A stretch of 64,000 nucleotides of DNA, from contig CAJUNP010000002.1 of NCBI GenBank assembly GCA_910587935.1, positions 18,714 through 82,713 of the forward strand, written 5' to 3'. How positions within the stretch are numbered: the first letter of the stretch is position 1; each line of letters begins with the position of its first letter. Made by a program: the position numbers and the translations under genes. Below, one piece after another: positions 25,728 through 34,028 of the stretch. The notes beneath the pieces are model-generated. The model saw only the letters and a program-made list of their open reading frames with translations. It ran no database searches and had not been told where the DNA came from. This DNA is from an uncultured Lachnospiraceae bacterium (GTDB lineage: Bacteria; Bacillota; Clostridia; Lachnospirales; Lachnospiraceae).

Positions 25728-28700
25728 TTAAACCTTTTCCACAGAAATCGTTACGTCTTCACCGTTTACGTTCCACGACTTTGTATTGCCAAAGGTTTCG
25801 TTCTCCGAGATGCTCTCAGCCAGAACCTTTCCCGCAATGGATGCTTCATTCTTTTTCGCAAGTTGTGCAACCCTGTCATTACCGGATACGGACACACGGA
25901 TATGATCCGTCACCTCAAATCCGGACTCCTTGCGCATCGTCTGAATCTTGCTGATTATCTCAAACACAAATCCTTCCTCTATCAGTTCCTCCGTCAGATT
26001 CGTATCAAGCACCACCGTCATTCCGTTATTCTCTTCCGATACATAACCTTCCTTCTGGCTCATATCGATCAGCAGATCTTCTTTTGTCAGTTCAACCGGA
26101 CTTCCGTTTACTTCAAACTTAAGCATGCCTTCCACATTCAGCACGTCCATGGCCTTATTGCCGTCAAGCGCGGCCAGTTCTTTCTGAATACCGCCCAGCT
26201 GTTTGCCGTATTTGGGACCCACCGTGCGCAGCTGGGGTTTAAAGGTATAGGAAGTAAACTCGCGCACATCATCGGTAAATACTACTTCTTTTACGTTTAA
26301 TTCATCCCGGATGATCTCCTGATAAAATCCGGAAAGGGTATGATCCGCCTTGATAAACATGGTTCCGACAGGCTGCCGGTTTTTGATGCACGCCGTATTT
26401 CTGCAGGCGCGTCCCATAACCACCGCCTCAAGAACTTCCTGCATATCCTCCTCCAGCCTTTTATCGATCATGGTCTTATCCGCAGCAGGATAATCACACA
26501 AATGAATACTTTCGGGAGCAGTCTCGTCCACGCTCTTTACAAGATTCAGATAAATTTCTTCCGTCATAAACGGAATCATGGGCGCCGCCGCCTTACAAAC
26601 CGTGACGAGAGCCGTATAAAGGGTGGTATAGGCATTAATTTTATCCTGTTCCATTCCTTTGGCCCAGAAACGTTCACGGCTCCTCCTTACATACCAGTTG
26701 CTCAGGTCATCCACAAAATCCTGCAGGGCCCTTGCAGCCTCAGGAATCCGGTACTGCTCCAAATCATGGTCCACTTCTCCCACAACCGAGTTCAGTCTGG
26801 AGAGGATCCATCTATCCATAACTGCCAGTTTCTCGTAATCCAATTTATACCTGGCAGCGTCAAAACCATCGATATTGGCATAAAGGACAAAAAATGCATA
26901 CGTATTCCACAAAGTTCCCATGAATTTACGCTGCCCTTCCATTACGGCCTTACCATGAAAACGGTTGGGAAGCCAAGGCGCCGAATTAATGTAGAAATAC
27001 CAGCGGATCGCATCTGCCCCGTACGTCTGCAATGCGTCAAACGGGTCAACCGCATTGCCTTTGGACTTGCTCATTTTCTGTCCGTTCTCATCCTGCACAT
27101 GTCCCAGTACGATAACGTTCTCATAAGGCGCCTTATTAAACAGCAGCGTGGATTCCGCAAGAAGGGAATAGAACCATCCTCTGGTCTGGTCCACCGCTTC
27201 GGAAATAAACTGCGCCGGGAACTGTTTTTCAAATAAGTCCTGATTCTCAAAGGGATAATGATGCTGTGCAAAAGGCATTGCCCCGGAATCAAACCAGCAG
27301 TCAATCACTTCCGGCACACGGCGCATGGTCCCTCCGCATTCGGGGCAGGGGAACGTAATCCCGTCAATATAAGGCCGGTGCAGTTCAATGGTCCGGGCCT
27401 CTTCATTCCGGCTCAGTTCATATAATTCCTCACGGCTTCCCACGGAATGCATATGGCCGCATTCACATTCCCATACGTTTAAGGGCGTGCCCCAGTAACG
27501 GTTCCGGCTGATTCCCCAGTCCTGAATATTTTCCAGCCAGTCTCCGAAACGGCCTTTTCCGATAGACTCGGGAATCCAGTTGATCGTATTGTTATTGCGG
27601 ATCAGATCGTCCTTTACCGCCGTCATTTTGATAAACCAGGATTCTCTTGCATAATAAATCAAAGGCGTGTCGCACCGCCAGCAATGGGGATAGCTGTGTT
27701 CAAATCTGGGCGCGTCAAAGAGCAGACCTTTTTTATCCAGATCGGTTAAAATCATGGGGTCCGCCTTTTTACAGAACACGCCGGCATAAGGAGTCTCGGA
27801 AGTCATCTCTCCCTTAGCGTCCACCAGCTGTACGAAGGGCAGTTCATAATTGCGTCCCACAACGGCGTCGTCCTCACCGAAAGCAGGCGCAATGTGAACC
27901 ACGCCGGTACCGTCAGTCAGCGTGACATACGTATCACACGTTACGTAATAAGCCTTTTTATGCTGCTTTTCGCAGATTCCCACCGCATAGTCAAACAACG
28001 GTTCATATTCTTTGTATTCCAGTTCTTTTCCCTTATAAGTGTCCAGAATCTCATAAGGCTTTCCGTTATCTTCCTCGCTGCCCAGCTTACCAAGCACGGT
28101 ATTAAGCAGCGCTTCCGCCATATAATACGTATAGCCGTCGGCAGCCTTCACTTTCGCGTACGTCTCGTCCGGATTCACGCAAAGAGCCACGTTAGACGGC
28201 AGCGTCCAGGGGGTTGTCGTCCATGCCAGAATATACGCGTCCTCATTCTTAACCTTAAATCTTGCAATTGCGGAACGCTCTTTTATATCCTTATACCCCT
28301 GCGCCACTTCATGAGATGAAAGCGGCGTGCCGCACCGCGGACAGTAAGGCACAATCTTAAAACCTTTATATAAAAGGCCTTTGTTCCAGATTTCTTTTAA
28401 CGCCCACCATTCGGATTCAATATAATCGTCATGATACGTAACATAGGGATCTTCCATATCCGCCCAGAACCCTACGGTACCTGAAAAATCCTCCCACATT
28501 CCCTTATACTTCCAGACGCTTTCCTTGCATTTAGAAATAAAGGGATCCAGACCATACTCTTCGATCTGTTCTTTGCCGTCAAGTCCCAGAAGCTTTTCCA
28601 CTTCCAGCTCTACCGGAAGACCGTGGGTATCCCATCCGGCCTTTCTGGGCACCATACAGCCTTTCATGGTGCGGTATCTGGGTATCATATCTTTAATGAC

Positions 28701-28886
28701 GCGGGTCAGCACATGTCCTATATGAGGTTTTCCGTTGGCCGTGGGGGGCCCGTCATAAAAAGTATAGGGCTCACCTTCCCTGCGGTTCTCCATGCTTTTT
28801 TGAAAAATATTTCTCTCACGCCAAAACTTTTCGATTTCTTTTTCCCTCGCTACAAAGTTCAGGTCTGTGGATACCTTCTGATACAT
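25728..28886 (-). CDS. ileS: Isoleucyl-tRNA synthetase, type 2 (long form)
   Basis: Charges tRNA(Ile) with isoleucine and edits valine. The 1052-residue class I synthetase has the HIGH motif in PPTANGKPHIGHVL (residues about 47-60), the CP1 editing domain with GWDTHGLPVE at its edge and LAWTTTPWTLPSN, and KMSKSKGNAVDP near residue 600. The C-terminal half holds the tRNA-binding helices and extra domains. Length and the PTANGKPHIGH form fit the eukaryote-like IleS2 branch rather than the approximately 930-residue IleS1. IleS2 enzymes are often less sensitive to mupirocin; this is family knowledge, not shown here. Confidence 0.96.
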   Translation of the reverse strand: MYQKVSTDLNFVAREKEIEKFWRERNIFQKSMENRREGEPYTFYDGPPTANGKPHIGHVLTRVIKDMIPRYRTMKGCMVPRKAGWDTHGLPVELEVEKLLGLDGKEQIEEYGLDPFISKCKESVWKYKGMWEDFSGTVGFWADMEDPYVTYHDDYIESEWWALKEIWNKGLLYKGFKIVPYCPRCGTPLSSHEVAQGYKDIKERSAIARFKVKNEDAYILAWTTTPWTLPSNVALCVNPDETYAKVKAADGYTYYMAEALLNTVLGKLGSEEDNGKPYEILDTYKGKELEYKEYEPLFDYAVGICEKQHKKAYYVTCDTYVTLTDGTGVVHIAPAFGEDDAVVGRNYELPFVQLVDAKGEMTSETPYAGVFCKKADPMILTDLDKKGLLFDAPRFEHSYPHCWRCDTPLIYYARESWFIKMTAVKDDLIRNNNTINWIPESIGKGRFGDWLENIQDWGISRNRYWGTPLNVWECECGHMHSVGSREELYELSRNEEARTIELHRPYIDGITFPCPECGGTMRRVPEVIDCWFDSGAMPFAQHHYPFENQDLFEKQFPAQFISEAVDQTRGWFYSLLAESTLLFNKAPYENVIVLGHVQDENGQKMSKSKGNAVDPFDALQTYGADAIRWYFYINSAPWLPNRFHGKAVMEGQRKFMGTLWNTYAFFVLYANIDGFDAARYKLDYEKLAVMDRWILSRLNSVVGEVDHDLEQYRIPEAARALQDFVDDLSNWYVRRSRERFWAKGMEQDKINAYTTLYTALVTVCKAAAPMIPFMTEEIYLNLVKSVDETAPESIHLCDYPAADKTMIDKRLEEDMQEVLEAVVMGRACRNTACIKNRQPVGTMFIKADHTLSGFYQEIIRDELNVKEVVFTDDVREFTSYTFKPQLRTVGPKYGKQLGGIQKELAALDGNKAMDVLNVEGMLKFEVNGSPVELTKEDLLIDMSQKEGYVSEENNGMTVVLDTNLTEELIEEGFVFEIISKIQTMRKESGFEVTDHIRVSVSGNDRVAQLAKKNEASIAGKVLAESISENETFGNTKSWNVNGEDVTISVEKV

Positions 28887-28925
28887 GCTGCTTCTCCTCT
28901 CTGTCCGGCTAAAATATCCTGAATC

Positions 28926-28956
28926 AAAAAATCCCCGTCCTTGTAACAGGACGAGG
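28926..28956 (-). terminator. Terminator hairpin inside the ileS leader
   Basis: Arms GGACGAGG/CCCCGTCC (28949-28956 and 28933-28940) with an 8-base loop, followed on the minus strand by ATTTTTT (28932-28926). It lies between the ileS promoter and its ATG, so it would end transcription before ileS unless read through. The upstream gene is on the other strand, so it cannot be that gene's terminator. Confidence 0.65.
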
Positions 28957-28974
28957 TTTCTCCCGTGTTTTTTT

Positions 28975-29004
28975 ATTATAATGCCCGTATATTCAACTTG
29001 TCAA
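28975..29004 (-). promoter_or_regulatory. Promoter of ileS
   Basis: Minus-strand perfect TTGACA (29004-28999), an 18-base spacer and perfect TATAAT (28980-28975). The expected leader is about 80 bases and contains the hairpin at 28926-28956. Confidence 0.8.
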
Positions 29005-29088
29005 GCACCTTAAGGGTTACGGGTTTCTTTTGATTTCCGTTCAAATCCGCCATAATGTCATTTATGATATAATATAATGTTAAAAAAG

Positions 29089-29117
29089 TTGTCAAAACTG
29101 GCAGGAAATATTATAAT
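29089..29117 (+). promoter_or_regulatory. Promoter of the diguanylate cyclase gene
   Basis: TTGTCA (29089-29094), a 17-base spacer and perfect TATAAT (29112-29117), 29 bases before the ATG at 29147. It is divergent from the ileS promoter, with about 85 bases between the -35 elements. Confidence 0.7.
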
Positions 29118-29146
29118 ATAAGAAACCTTATAAAGTGAGTATAAGC

Positions 29147-30445
29147 ATGAAGAGAAAAAAATCCTGGAACATGAAAAATCAGTTTTTAGCGCTGACGGCC
29201 CTGCCCATTATAGGTTTGGGTCTTATTATCGTGTTCACAGGTTATTCCGCTTTCAGAAAAGCGCTTTATCATCAGGTGGAAGAAGAATTGAAAAGTATCG
29301 GTAATTCCGTACTGATGCATTTCGATTACACCTATCCCGGCAATTATTCTTTATCCGGCGGCAATACCGAAGACGGCGAACCCACGTACCGGCTTATGAA
29401 AGGCGGCGCCGATATCACTCCGGAATATGAGTTTCTTGACGAAATCAAAAAAAATACCGATATTGACATAACCATATTTTACGGCGATACGCGGATTATG
29501 ACCACCGTCAGAAATAAGCAGATGAAACGAATCGAAGGCACTCCTGCGTCTTCCGTTATCGTCCGGGATGTTTTAAACTCCGGTGAAGAACATTTTTACC
29601 GGAAGTTTAAAGTTACCAACATTCCTTATTTTGCTTATTACGCGCCGATTTTTAACTCTGACGGTACAATTTCAGGCATTGTCTTCGCCGGGAAACCGGC
29701 CCGGGAAATCAATTCCATTATTTCCCGTTCCCTGCTTCCCATCAGCCTGATTACCGTTTTTGCGATTCTGCTTGTCAGTACGCTCAGTATTCTTAACAGT
29801 AACCGCCTGGTGTCTTCCATCCAGCGGATCAACACCTTTTTGGCCCGGGTAGCGCAGGGGAATCTTAACGCGGAGTTAGACCCTAAAATCCTGGCAAGAA
29901 AAGACGAGCTGGGCGATATGGGACGGGGCGCGTTAACCATGCAGAATTCGCTTCGCGCCCTGATCGAACTGGATGCTCTGACAGGCCTGAATAACCGCCG
30001 CTACGCGGACAAAATCCTGCACCAGTTAATTGCGTCCAATCATTCCAATGACAGCAGCTTTACCATTGCAATCGGCGACATTGATTTCTTCAAACGAGTA
30101 AACGACACTTACGGACATGAAGCGGGCGACATTGTTTTAAAGGGCGTTTCCAAATTAATAAAAAAATGCGTAGAAGGCAAAGGGTATGCGTCCCGCTGGG
30201 GCGGCGAAGAATTTCTGTTTATTTTTGAAAATATGTCCTATAAGAAGTCGGTAGCCGCTTTGCAAGAATTTCTGGAGGAACTTCGAGGCACTGTTTTTAC
30301 ATATAAAGAATTACCGATTCAGGTAACTATGACCATCGGCGTAGCCGTATGCCACCCCAACGATACGCTTAATATTTTATTGAAATATGCAGATGATAAA
30401 CTGTATAAGGGTAAAAGCGAAGGCCGGAATCAAATTGTCACTTGA
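29147..30445 (+). CDS. Membrane diguanylate cyclase (Cache-like sensor, HAMP, GGDEF)
   Basis: Makes cyclic di-GMP from two GTP. The 432-residue protein has a membrane segment (about 15-35), a periplasmic/extracellular single-Cache-like sensor (about 36-185, ending FAYYAPIFNSDGTISGIVFAGKP), a second membrane segment (about 190-215), a HAMP-like linker and a GGDEF domain (about 270-432). The active-site motif is GGEEF in RWGGEEFLFIF, an accepted functional variant. No RxxD inhibitory site is evident before it. ATG 29147 is preferred to GTG 29135; neither has a strong ribosome site. Downstream pncB has its own promoter. Confidence 0.9.
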   Translation: MKRKKSWNMKNQFLALTALPIIGLGLIIVFTGYSAFRKALYHQVEEELKSIGNSVLMHFDYTYPGNYSLSGGNTEDGEPTYRLMKGGADITPEYEFLDEIKKNTDIDITIFYGDTRIMTTVRNKQMKRIEGTPASSVIVRDVLNSGEEHFYRKFKVTNIPYFAYYAPIFNSDGTISGIVFAGKPAREINSIISRSLLPISLITVFAILLVSTLSILNSNRLVSSIQRINTFLARVAQGNLNAELDPKILARKDELGDMGRGALTMQNSLRALIELDALTGLNNRRYADKILHQLIASNHSNDSSFTIAIGDIDFFKRVNDTYGHEAGDIVLKGVSKLIKKCVEGKGYASRWGGEEFLFIFENMSYKKSVAALQEFLEELRGTVFTYKELPIQVTMTIGVAVCHPNDTLNILLKYADDKLYKGKSEGRNQIVT

Positions 30446-30470
30446 CGTAAACCGGCGTTAGGGGTAAGAT
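30442..30470 (+). promoter_or_regulatory. Promoter of pncB
   Basis: TTGACG (30442-30447), a 17-base spacer and TAAGAT (30465-30470). The -35 element overlaps the TGA stop of the cyclase gene. Transcription would start near 30477, just before the palindrome at 30482-30497. Confidence 0.55.
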
Positions 30471-30481
30471 ATGCCTGAAGG

Positions 30482-30497
30482 CAAGACAGCTGTCTTG
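30482..30497. promoter_or_regulatory. Palindromic operator candidate before pncB
   Basis: Perfect 16-base palindrome CAAGACAGCTGTCTTG, about 5 to 20 bases after the expected transcription start of pncB. The position is typical for a repressor roadblock. A NiaR-type (nicotinate-sensing) repressor is the likely class, because pncB genes of Firmicutes are its usual targets; the motif match itself was not checked. As RNA it could also form a 6-base stem. Confidence 0.5.
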
Positions 30498-30535
30498 TCA
30501 GTCATATACCCTGCGATTACAGAAAGGAATCCACA

Positions 30536-31990
30536 ATGGAAGGACAAAATCTTACACTGATGACAGACCTCTACGAATTAACAATGATGCAGGGGTATTT
30601 CCGAAATAAAGACAAAAATGAAACGGTCATTTTTGACGCTTTTTTCCGTAGTAATCCCTGTGACGGAGGCTATGCCATTTCCGCCGGCCTTGCGCAGATT
30701 ATAGATTATATCAAGAATCTCCATTTTCAGGATCAGGATATCGCATATCTTAAGAGTCTTGGAATCTTTGACGACGATTTTCTTGGTTATTTACGGGACT
30801 TTCACTTTTCAGGCGATATTTACGCAATCCCCGAGGGAACGGTTATGTTCCCCAGGGAACCAATGATTAAAGTAATTGCGCCGATTATGGAAGCCCAGCT
30901 GATTGAAACCGCCGTCTTAAACATTATAAATCACCAGAGCCTGATTGCAACGAAGGCCTCCCGCGTATGCTATGCGGCCAAGGGAGACGGCATTATGGAG
31001 TTTGGTCTCCGGCGCGCCCAGGGGCCCGATGCCGGCACATTAGGCGCCAGAGCTGCCGTAATCGGCGGCTGCGTGGGAACCTCCAATGTTCTCTGCGGAC
31101 AGCTTTTTGACATACCGGTGAAGGGCACCCATGCACACAGCTGGATTATGAGCTTTCCCGATGAATATACCGCTTTTAAGGCATACGCCGATATTTATCC
31201 CGGCGCCTGCACGCTCCTGGTAGACACGTATGATACGTTGAAATCCGGCGTTCCCAACGCAATCCGGGTATTTAAAGAAATGCGCGAAGCCGGTATTCCT
31301 TTAAAAAATTACGGAATCCGCTTAGACAGCGGCGATCTTGCATACCTTTCCAAAAAAGCGAGAAAAATGTTAGATGAAGCCGGATTTCCCGACGCGGTCA
31401 TTTCCGCTTCCAACGATCTGGACGAATTTTTAATTGACAGTCTCAAAGCCCAGGGCGCCAGAATCACTTCCTGGGGCGTGGGAACCCACCTGATCACTTC
31501 CAAGGACTGTCCTTCTTTCGGCGGCGTATATAAACTGGCTGCCATTATGGGGCCGGACGGATCTTTTATACCCAAGATCAAATTATCCGAAAACACGGAG
31601 AAGGTTACCAATCCCGGCAATAAAACAATTTACCGCGTTTACGAGAAAGAAACCGGAAAGGTTAAGGCAGATCTCATCTGTCTTGCCGACGAAGTATATG
31701 ATGAATCCCAGTCCCTCCTTCTTTTCGATCCGCTGGAACCCTGGAAAAAGACAAAACTTTCCGGCGGAAGCTATACTTTGAGGGAAATACTGGTTCCTGT
31801 ATTTAAAAACGGAGAATGTTGTTACGAGCCGCCTAAGGTTATGGATATCCGCGCTTACTGTCAGAAAGAGCTGGATACCTTATGGGATGAAACCCGTCGG
31901 TTAATTAATCCCCATCAGGTTTATGTGGATCTGTCGAAAAAGCTGTATGATATCAAAATCGATCTTTTGGACCGGATGAGTGAGAAATAA
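30536..31990 (+). CDS. pncB: Nicotinate phosphoribosyltransferase
   Basis: Converts nicotinate and PRPP to nicotinate mononucleotide in NAD salvage. The 484-residue type II PRTase shows the N-terminal LMTDLYELTMMQGYF, FDAFFRSNPCDGGYAISAGL, the conserved MEFGLRRAQGPDAG near residue 160, and GIRLDSGDLAYLSK near residue 260. The phosphate-binding SWGVGTHLI follows, near residue 315. The AGAAAGGA site precedes ATG 30536. It is followed 12 bases later by a membrane acyltransferase gene and lies under its own promoter and palindrome. Confidence 0.95.
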   Translation: MEGQNLTLMTDLYELTMMQGYFRNKDKNETVIFDAFFRSNPCDGGYAISAGLAQIIDYIKNLHFQDQDIAYLKSLGIFDDDFLGYLRDFHFSGDIYAIPEGTVMFPREPMIKVIAPIMEAQLIETAVLNIINHQSLIATKASRVCYAAKGDGIMEFGLRRAQGPDAGTLGARAAVIGGCVGTSNVLCGQLFDIPVKGTHAHSWIMSFPDEYTAFKAYADIYPGACTLLVDTYDTLKSGVPNAIRVFKEMREAGIPLKNYGIRLDSGDLAYLSKKARKMLDEAGFPDAVISASNDLDEFLIDSLKAQGARITSWGVGTHLITSKDCPSFGGVYKLAAIMGPDGSFIPKIKLSENTEKVTNPGNKTIYRVYEKETGKVKADLICLADEVYDESQSLLLFDPLEPWKKTKLSGGSYTLREILVPVFKNGECCYEPPKVMDIRAYCQKELDTLWDETRRLINPHQVYVDLSKKLYDIKIDLLDRMSEK

Positions 31991-32002
31991 AGATTATTGA
32001 CT

Positions 32003-33034
32003 ATGAAGCAGAAAAAAACTTACCTTGAAATCATTCGAATTATAGCTATATTTCTTGTTATTTATGTACACACAGGAACAGACGGGGCGGAGCATTACCA
32101 GATTGCCGGTAATGCTTTTTCCTATTGCCTGTCGTTAGTCATGTACTGTCTGGCGCAGATCAGCGTACCTTTGTTTTTTATGGTATCCGGCGCCGTTCTT
32201 TTGCACAAAAAAGAGACCTTAAAAGACGTTCTTATACACCGCGCTTCCCGTATTCTTGGATTGATACTGGTGTTCGGTTTTGTTCAGTACGTTTATTTTT
32301 ATTTTCTCAATCCGGAAATTGGCTTCAGTCTTTCCGTGTATTTTAAGCTGGTTTACAGTACCACGGTAATCACGCAATTCTGGTATTTGTATACGTATTT
32401 TGCATTTATGCTGATTCTTCCTTTTGTCCGGATGCTTGCCGTCTCCATGAAAAAAGAGCATTTTCTGTACCTGTTCGGCCTGCATTTTCTTTTAAACGGA
32501 CTGCTTCCCATTGTAGAATATATCTGGGGCAATTCCCGTATCGTCTTGTCCGTGCCTCTGCTTGAAGGAGCCCTTTTTTATCCGCTTATGGGATATTTTC
32601 TGGAACATCAATCGGACGAATTTTTCTGCCGGAAAAAATTTCTTGTTTTTACAAACTTTTTTGGAATCATGGCAGTCATTACAAACACGGTTGTGGCCTT
32701 CATGGCGCACAGACAAAGAGGCGGCGCCGAAACCCTGGAAGGCATGACGGCCGCCATTGCGCTCGTACTGTTTTTGGATCTGCGTGCGCTTGCACGGCAT
32801 GTCAAGGTTTCTTACAGGCTTCAGAGGATAATCTGTTTCCTTGGCAGCGGGGTCTTTGGGGTGTACCTGCTGGAACCGCCGCTGAGAGATTCCTTTCGTT
32901 TTATTTATGTTGCGCTTAAGCCTTATATCAGTTGGTTTCCGGCCTGTGCGCTATGGATTTTTTCCGCTATGTTCTGCGGTATTCTGATGTTCCATATTTT
33001 TAAAAAAATTCCGGTTTTGAAAAAGCTGTTTTAA
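32003..33034 (+). CDS. Membrane acyltransferase, acyltransferase-3 (OafA/WecH-like) family
   Basis: A 343-residue integral membrane protein with about ten hydrophobic segments. The family's catalytic His region at the N-terminus is seen in ILEIIRIIAIFLVIYVHTG-like form (conserved H near residue 22), and the usual SGAVLLHK follows near residue 60. Such enzymes move acetyl or other acyl groups onto cell-surface sugars or wall polymers. The target cannot be named. ATG 32003 is chosen over the TTG six bases earlier. It lies between pncB and dus in a probable + strand operon, with short gaps (12 and 13 bases). Confidence 0.82.
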   Translation: MKQKKTYLEIIRIIAIFLVIYVHTGTDGAEHYQIAGNAFSYCLSLVMYCLAQISVPLFFMVSGAVLLHKKETLKDVLIHRASRILGLILVFGFVQYVYFYFLNPEIGFSLSVYFKLVYSTTVITQFWYLYTYFAFMLILPFVRMLAVSMKKEHFLYLFGLHFLLNGLLPIVEYIWGNSRIVLSVPLLEGALFYPLMGYFLEHQSDEFFCRKKFLVFTNFFGIMAVITNTVVAFMAHRQRGGAETLEGMTAAIALVLFLDLRALARHVKVSYRLQRIICFLGSGVFGVYLLEPPLRDSFRFIYVALKPYISWFPACALWIFSAMFCGILMFHIFKKIPVLKKLF

Positions 33035-33047
33035 AACGAGGTCACGT

Positions 33048-33965
33048 ATGCAGATTTATCTTGCTCCCATGGAGGGGCTTACCACTTTTATTTACCGAAA
33101 TGCGTTTAACCGCTTCTACGGCGGAATCGATAAATATTTCACGCCTTTTTTAGCCAATAAAAATCTCAGTCACAAGGATATCAACGATGTCATGCCCGAA
33201 CACAATAAAGGCATGACTGTAGTACCTCAAATTCTGACAAATCAGGCAGATGTATTTTTGTCCATTGCTTCTAAGCTTACAGACTATGGGTATCCGGAAG
33301 TCAATCTGAATCTCGGATGCCCTTCCGGAACCGTTGTTGCCAGGAAACGCGGCGCCGGTTTTTTGAGCGTACCTGATTCATTGGATGCTTTTCTATCTGA
33401 AATCTTTGATAAATGTCCTTTGGATATCTCCATAAAAACCAGAATTGGTATTGAATCTTTGGATGAATGGGTAAACCTTCTTGCTATTTTTGCAAAGTAT
33501 CCCTTGAAAGAACTCATTATCCATCCAAGGCTGCAAAAAGAATTTTATAAAAAACCCCTGCATCCCGAGGCTTTTCATACAGCACAGAATACCCTTAGTA
33601 TACCGTTATGTTACAACGGTGACATAACTTCCTTTGAATCACTGGCTGCGCTTATGGCGCAAATCGCCCCTGTTCCTGCCATCATGATTGGGCGCGGTGC
33701 ACTTTCAAATCCGCAGCTGCCAATGCTTTTACGCAATGGCTCCACCACCCCGAATACAGCTTGTCGTGCCTTTCACGATGAAATTCTCGCAGGATATACG
33801 GAACTTATGTCCGGCAGTCAGCCCGTTTTGTTCCGCATGAAAGAGCTTTGGAGTTATATGCGCTGCTATGTGAATCTATCCGACAAACAGATGAAGAAAA
33901 TTCAAAAAGCCAAAAGTCTGGAGGAATATAAAGCCATTATACGGAATATCAATTTTTCACGATAA
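33048..33965 (+). CDS. tRNA-dihydrouridine synthase
   Basis: Flavin-dependent reduction of uridine to dihydrouridine in tRNA. The 305-residue TIM-barrel enzyme starts with LAPMEGLTTFIYRNAF and contains NLGCPSGTVVARKRGAGFL (residues about 87-105) with the catalytic Cys. It also has ISIKTRIGIES, and the FMN phosphate-binding CYNGDITSF and MIGRGALSNPQLP. A usual HGRTRxQxY motif is here IIHPRLQKEFY, a noticeable variation. It matches the short Dus forms of Clostridia; which uridine it modifies is unknown. Confidence 0.9.
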   Translation: MQIYLAPMEGLTTFIYRNAFNRFYGGIDKYFTPFLANKNLSHKDINDVMPEHNKGMTVVPQILTNQADVFLSIASKLTDYGYPEVNLNLGCPSGTVVARKRGAGFLSVPDSLDAFLSEIFDKCPLDISIKTRIGIESLDEWVNLLAIFAKYPLKELIIHPRLQKEFYKKPLHPEAFHTAQNTLSIPLCYNGDITSFESLAALMAQIAPVPAIMIGRGALSNPQLPMLLRNGSTTPNTACRAFHDEILAGYTELMSGSQPVLFRMKELWSYMRCYVNLSDKQMKKIQKAKSLEEYKAIIRNINFSR

Positions 33966-34006
33966 AAAGAGGCCGTTTCTAAAATTTCTTTTAGAAAACA
34001 GCCTCT
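33964..34006 (-). terminator. Terminator between dus and the chitinase gene
   Basis: AGAGGC (33968-33973) pairs with GCCTCT (34001-34006), enclosing TTTCTAAAA/TTTTAGAAA. On the minus strand a TTTTT run follows, so it chiefly ends the chitinase transcript. It may also act weakly for dus. Confidence 0.75.
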
Positions 34007-34028
34007 GAAAATTCATTAATAAAAGTCC

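Noticed and set aside
26340..27236. 298-codon open frame on the + strand opposite ileS
   Set aside because: It lies fully inside a strongly supported gene, lacks a ribosome site and any recognisable motif, and its composition is that of a reverse-strand shadow. The same applies to the frame at 24819-25676 opposite glgP.
28887..29004. T-box riboswitch before ileS
   Set aside because: The leader is too short and lacks the T-box consensus and specifier stem; only a promoter and a terminator hairpin are present.
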